64,000 nt of DNA from Plectrocnemia conspersa. Its lineage: Eukaryota > Arthropoda > Insecta > Trichoptera > Polycentropodidae. A program made the translations under genes and the position numbers. The stretch's first letter is position 1, and every line of letters begins with the position of its first letter. Below, piece by piece: positions 60,801 to 64,000 of this stretch. The stretch lies in assembly GCA_009617715.1 (NCBI GenBank), contig VTFK01000073.1, positions 1,302,001 to 1,366,000 on the forward strand. The letters run 5' to 3'. A model generated the notes under the pieces. It did not search any database. It was given only the letters and a program-made list of their open reading frames with translations, and was not told where the DNA came from.

Positions 60801-62280
60801 TACGAAACCAACGAAGCTCTATTACTAGTTAAAGTTATTAGGCATTTGTCAGCGCCAACGTTACAAATTTTATTACCTGTCCATCAAGTAAGGTAATATT
60901 TCCTTTCGGTTTTCCACTCGGTACATATGATGGATGAACGTAGGTTGTTGTGCAGTCACGGAAGTCACGTTTACGTTATTTTCACTTATTTTTACAACAT
61001 GTCTGCAGTAACGAGCGGCGTCATTTAAGCTGCTCATGTCGCAGATAAGATATGAATGCAAAATATGATGCACAAAATAAATGGTGCTATAATTTTTGAT
61101 ATAAAGTTACATACATACTATAAAAAATAAAACATCGGCAAAATGTTGCTATTTTAAAAGGTTTTTTGAGAATGATTAGGAACAGCTTTAAATTGTTGCC
61201 ATAAATTTGTATATGGAATATATCAGACACTACGACAATTAGTGGTTGAAATACCACAAAGGACTTTTTAATTTTGCTAAATATCTTCATCCATCTGGCA
61301 TAGTATAACCACAGTGCCAGACTATAGTTTATAATTCTTGACTAGTATATGCTTAAATCAACTATTACATGTAGGAAATATTATTATGAACTTTAAAAGA
61401 AGGCATTCAATATCAGCACTCTCGTTTTTCAAAGCTCCATTGTATGTTCAACACTACATTCAAAATATGATATAAATATAAAACATAGTGCAATTATGTT
61501 CAATTAGAATTTAAAGTCAATTGCTAAATAAAATACTAGCGAATTCAAGCTTTCACAGCTTTTTTTTTACTATAGATATTAGATATTTATGTAACATAAA
61601 AAGTAAAATCGTCAATGTAGAATTTCAAAATATAAATTATTTTTATTTTATTTTATTCATTATATTAAAAAAATGGGCCACTTTGAGAAAATTGCCTAAT
61701 ATGTCTATAAATACATAATATATACTTAATACAATCATAGTGGCGCTTTAGTAAGTTTGAAAGCAAGTAAACGAATATTTGCACATATTGACTGTAAATT
61801 AAGAAATGGATAACTTAAGAAAGAAAAATAAGGACCCCTGAAAATGACACTAGAATACATACAGCTAACTTAGTAAGTAATCAAAACGAAAGGATTTAGT
61901 TCGGAAACATAAAAAAGGCCAAAAACTAAATAGCAAACTTAATTGAAAGATCAATAAAAGTTATAAAGAAACTTTAAGATTGGTTCTAATTTATATTTAC
62001 AAACAGAAAAAAACATAAAGTTACGTGAATATCCAATATGTTCTCCATGTTTTGAAGAATTTATTAATAAAATATAGTAAAAACTATATATCTTATATTA
62101 GACAATGGATCTTTTATCACAAGATTTCACATATTATATTTTCAATAATATAAATTCCCGAACTAATACTAATTATGTAATTAAATTTACATATTTCTCT
62201 ACCATCCAGGTTACTATTACCTTACTTATGCATTTTAATCTTCATTTTTATTATTAAAATAGTGTATTTTAATAACCATT
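57880..62280. other. Long A/T-rich spacer
   Basis: About 4.4 kb. A G+C-richer islet at 58580-58770 contains CCCACTGGGATGACCC and overlapping frames on both strands (58640-58942 minus, 58650-58847 plus) with no domain. A CATAC/ACATA microsatellite-like run lies at 58785-58830. Positions 59330-59460 are moderately G+C-richer. No gene or element recognised. Confidence 0.5.
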
Positions 62281-62860
62281 TTCGCGACCAGTTACACCTC
62301 CTGGCGCATTCCAAGCACCCGTATCGCGAAAACTTAATATTCTACAGGCGAAATCCACATAAACGATACCAATTTAACAAGTTATAAATAACGGACGTTC
62401 ACGTTTGCCTTTGTGTGCTTGATATAAATTTAATTAGTGCGCATTCCTCTCACGTTCCTCGAGGCAAAAGCAAACATTCCCCTGTTTTAAAGTAAGACAT
62501 CGCCGTCGCCGTCGTGTGTTTTGCGAAAATTATACTATTTTGACGCCTAAACAAGCTAGGAATAGATATATACGTACATAGGTTGTACGGTCTCGGTCGG
62601 AGGCCTCACCTGGAAAATAACAAAACGTGGAAAATTTCGTCCGCAAAGGGGGAAAAGGAAAAGACAAGAAGAGAGCGCCAATGTATTGTGTTCTGTTTTT
62701 TGCGAGGCCATTTCGTAGGAAGCAACATGCTGATGAGGGGGTGTGGGGGCGTAAAAATAAGGCAAGACCTCTTTTAAACAATCCCTGTGTTAGCATAACC
62801 GCAATTTATGGTTTTCCGCCTTTATAAAAGCGGTCTCAACCGGTTGAGTGCGAGAATGTA
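62280..62860. other. G+C-rich island 23 with AACCGGTT palindrome
   Basis: CpG-rich block: CGCCGTCGCCGTCG near 62502, a purine tract at about 62644-62682, and the perfect 14-bp palindrome CTCAACCGGTTGAG (62835-62848), which contains AACCGGTT, the core recognised by Grainyhead/CP2-family factors in animals. A TTTATAAAAG string lies just before it (62821-62830), a TATA-like sequence. Overlapping frames on both strands (62530-62827) lack domains. Confidence 0.45.
62835..62848. promoter_or_regulatory. Candidate Grainyhead-type binding site
   Basis: Perfect 14-bp palindrome around AACCGGTT at the edge of a CpG-rich island. The match to the family consensus is exact at the core. Occupancy or function cannot be judged from sequence. 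Confidence 0.35.
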
Positions 62861-64000
62861 GGTACTATATTTATAAATTTGTTGGTCTACCCTTTTTCCC
62901 GAATCTTTTTCACTAACCAAAAAGAAAACACTAAGATAATCTTTACCTCTCGTTTTAAGTACAAATCTCATATAAAGAATAAAAGTAATTTATTGTCGCA
63001 ATCATCGAAATTCCAGATCAGAGTTAAAAGAACTTTTTGGGTTCCAAAATAGAATTCCCTAAGTGTCTCGCATAATCTTAGTAACCAATACTATTAAAAA
63101 TATGAGTTGCGGCATAGTCGATAAAAAATATGATTAGCTAATTGAATTATAGTTACTAACTGATCGGTTAATAAAAATAAATATAAAAATAGTTTTTTTA
63201 TCTTATATAAAAAAATAATAAAATATATTTTCCTTAGAATTTTTTTTCTAACTTTTTATCTATATTTATTTTAATATTACAAATTTAATTCTTATTAAAC
63301 CATAAATATACAATTACATTTACAAACCTATTTAAATATGATTAAGATACTCATTTAAAGTACATATATTATACAATGCACATGTATTATACATATATAC
63401 ATATGTATTGGGAAAACGAACGAAAGCCGTGTACACGTTGAAGCATTATAATTTTATTTCACATTCAAATGTAGTATACGTATGATATAATATACATACA
63501 AGAAGCAATAAGAAGCTTTCGAATACTATATCGCTATGTGCATATAATAAATAAATATAAAGCTTTTGCACTATAGCAAAATACATTTTTACATAAAATA
63601 TTTTAATCGATGAATAATTATAAAATAAATCTTTTAGATGATATTTAATATTATTACACAAATATATTTTGATATATACAAATAAACTTGTGTAAAATAA
63701 TAACAAACGACGAGGGTATATCGAGGCAAAGAGCAAACAGCGTTTGAGAAGCAATGCGAAGCAATTTCAAAGACATACCACATCTTAAGAGTGTGAGTGC
63801 ATTACTGAACCCAAGATCGCGACTCGTTTCAGACCGTACCATAAACGTCCTGTTTACCCTTTAAACGTCATTAGTGGTTAAAAGTTTTGAGGAGTGTTTT
63901 ATTTGTATTTTTACTGTAAAGAATTTCTAAGTTTTAGTGAAAACGGATGTACGTACGACTTTTGAACGCTTAAAATCATAGAAAAATATAATATTTTCCA
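62860..64000. other. A/T-rich spacer to window end
   Basis: A/T-rich with TATACATATATACATATGTAT-like microsatellite DNA near 63388-63408 and a small G+C-richer patch at 63700-63860. The 102-codon minus-strand frame (63446-63754) is Leu/Tyr/Ile-rich and hydrophobic because of A/T-rich codons. No domain. The window ends in spacer. Confidence 0.5.

Noticed and set aside
1..64000. CRISPR arrays, operons, phage or bacterial genes
   Set aside because: No regularly spaced repeats, no dense long frames, no ribosome-binding sites; the transposons are metazoan types.

Overview
The window looks like nuclear DNA of an arthropod, most likely an insect. I judge it about 30% G+C by eye, with long A/T runs and TATA/CATA microsatellites. 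It carries decayed metazoan transposable elements (an RTE-clade LINE, a Jockey-clade LINE, a CR1/L2-like LINE family and a Tc1-like transposon). I see no prokaryotic signs such as operons, ribosome-binding sites or dense long ORFs. I could not narrow the species further.

I found no host protein-coding gene that I can support. The longest open frames (145, 119, 112 and 108 codons) have no recognisable domain. They sit mostly in the locally G+C-richer patches, where stop codons are rarer. The only coding sequence I recognise is broken transposon coding sequence: RTE reverse transcriptase at about 2836-3890 (minus), Jockey reverse transcriptase at about 7451-8600 (minus), a CR1/L2-like LINE at about 19240-20010 (plus) with related ends at 25033-25112 (minus) and 34240-34670 (plus), and a Tc1-like transposase at about 26359-26790 (minus). 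All are dead. The RTE copy has lost its catalytic aspartates (FANNS where the family has YADDT), and the Tc1 copy has stop codons inside and beside its DNAPCHT-like motif.

The layout is a repeating alternation. Blocks of 0.2-0.7 kb that are clearly richer in G+C and in CpG (for example 540-850, 2230-2560, 6530-7060, 11390-11730, 14690-15080, 17880-18310, 21890-22600, 25620-26045, 27060-27430, 33380-33980, 36770-37020, 38690-39110, 40980-41350, 43380-43620, 44090-44650, 46600-47060, 48960-49380, 51320-51740, 54070-54540, 54830-55260, 56400-56720, 57470-57880, 62280-62860) are separated by 1-5 kb of A/T-rich spacer. The best reading is a gene desert or very large intron with many candidate conserved non-coding elements or enhancers, as seen around insect developmental regulators. 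That is inference: with no alignment I can show composition and motif structure, not conservation.

Points most worth a second look: a two-block sequence shared by two islands 22 kb apart (11475-11536 and 33610-33662); a 22-bp perfect palindrome inside a longer dyad (37226-37266); a perfect 15-bp-arm hairpin (20750-20784); a diverged direct repeat of about 330 bp on either side of the CR1/L2-like LINE (18785-19110 and 20095-20420); a tandem duplication of about 209 bp (35440-35810); and a 12-mer with a homeodomain-type core repeated within one island (44304 and 44429). I found no new multi-gene system.
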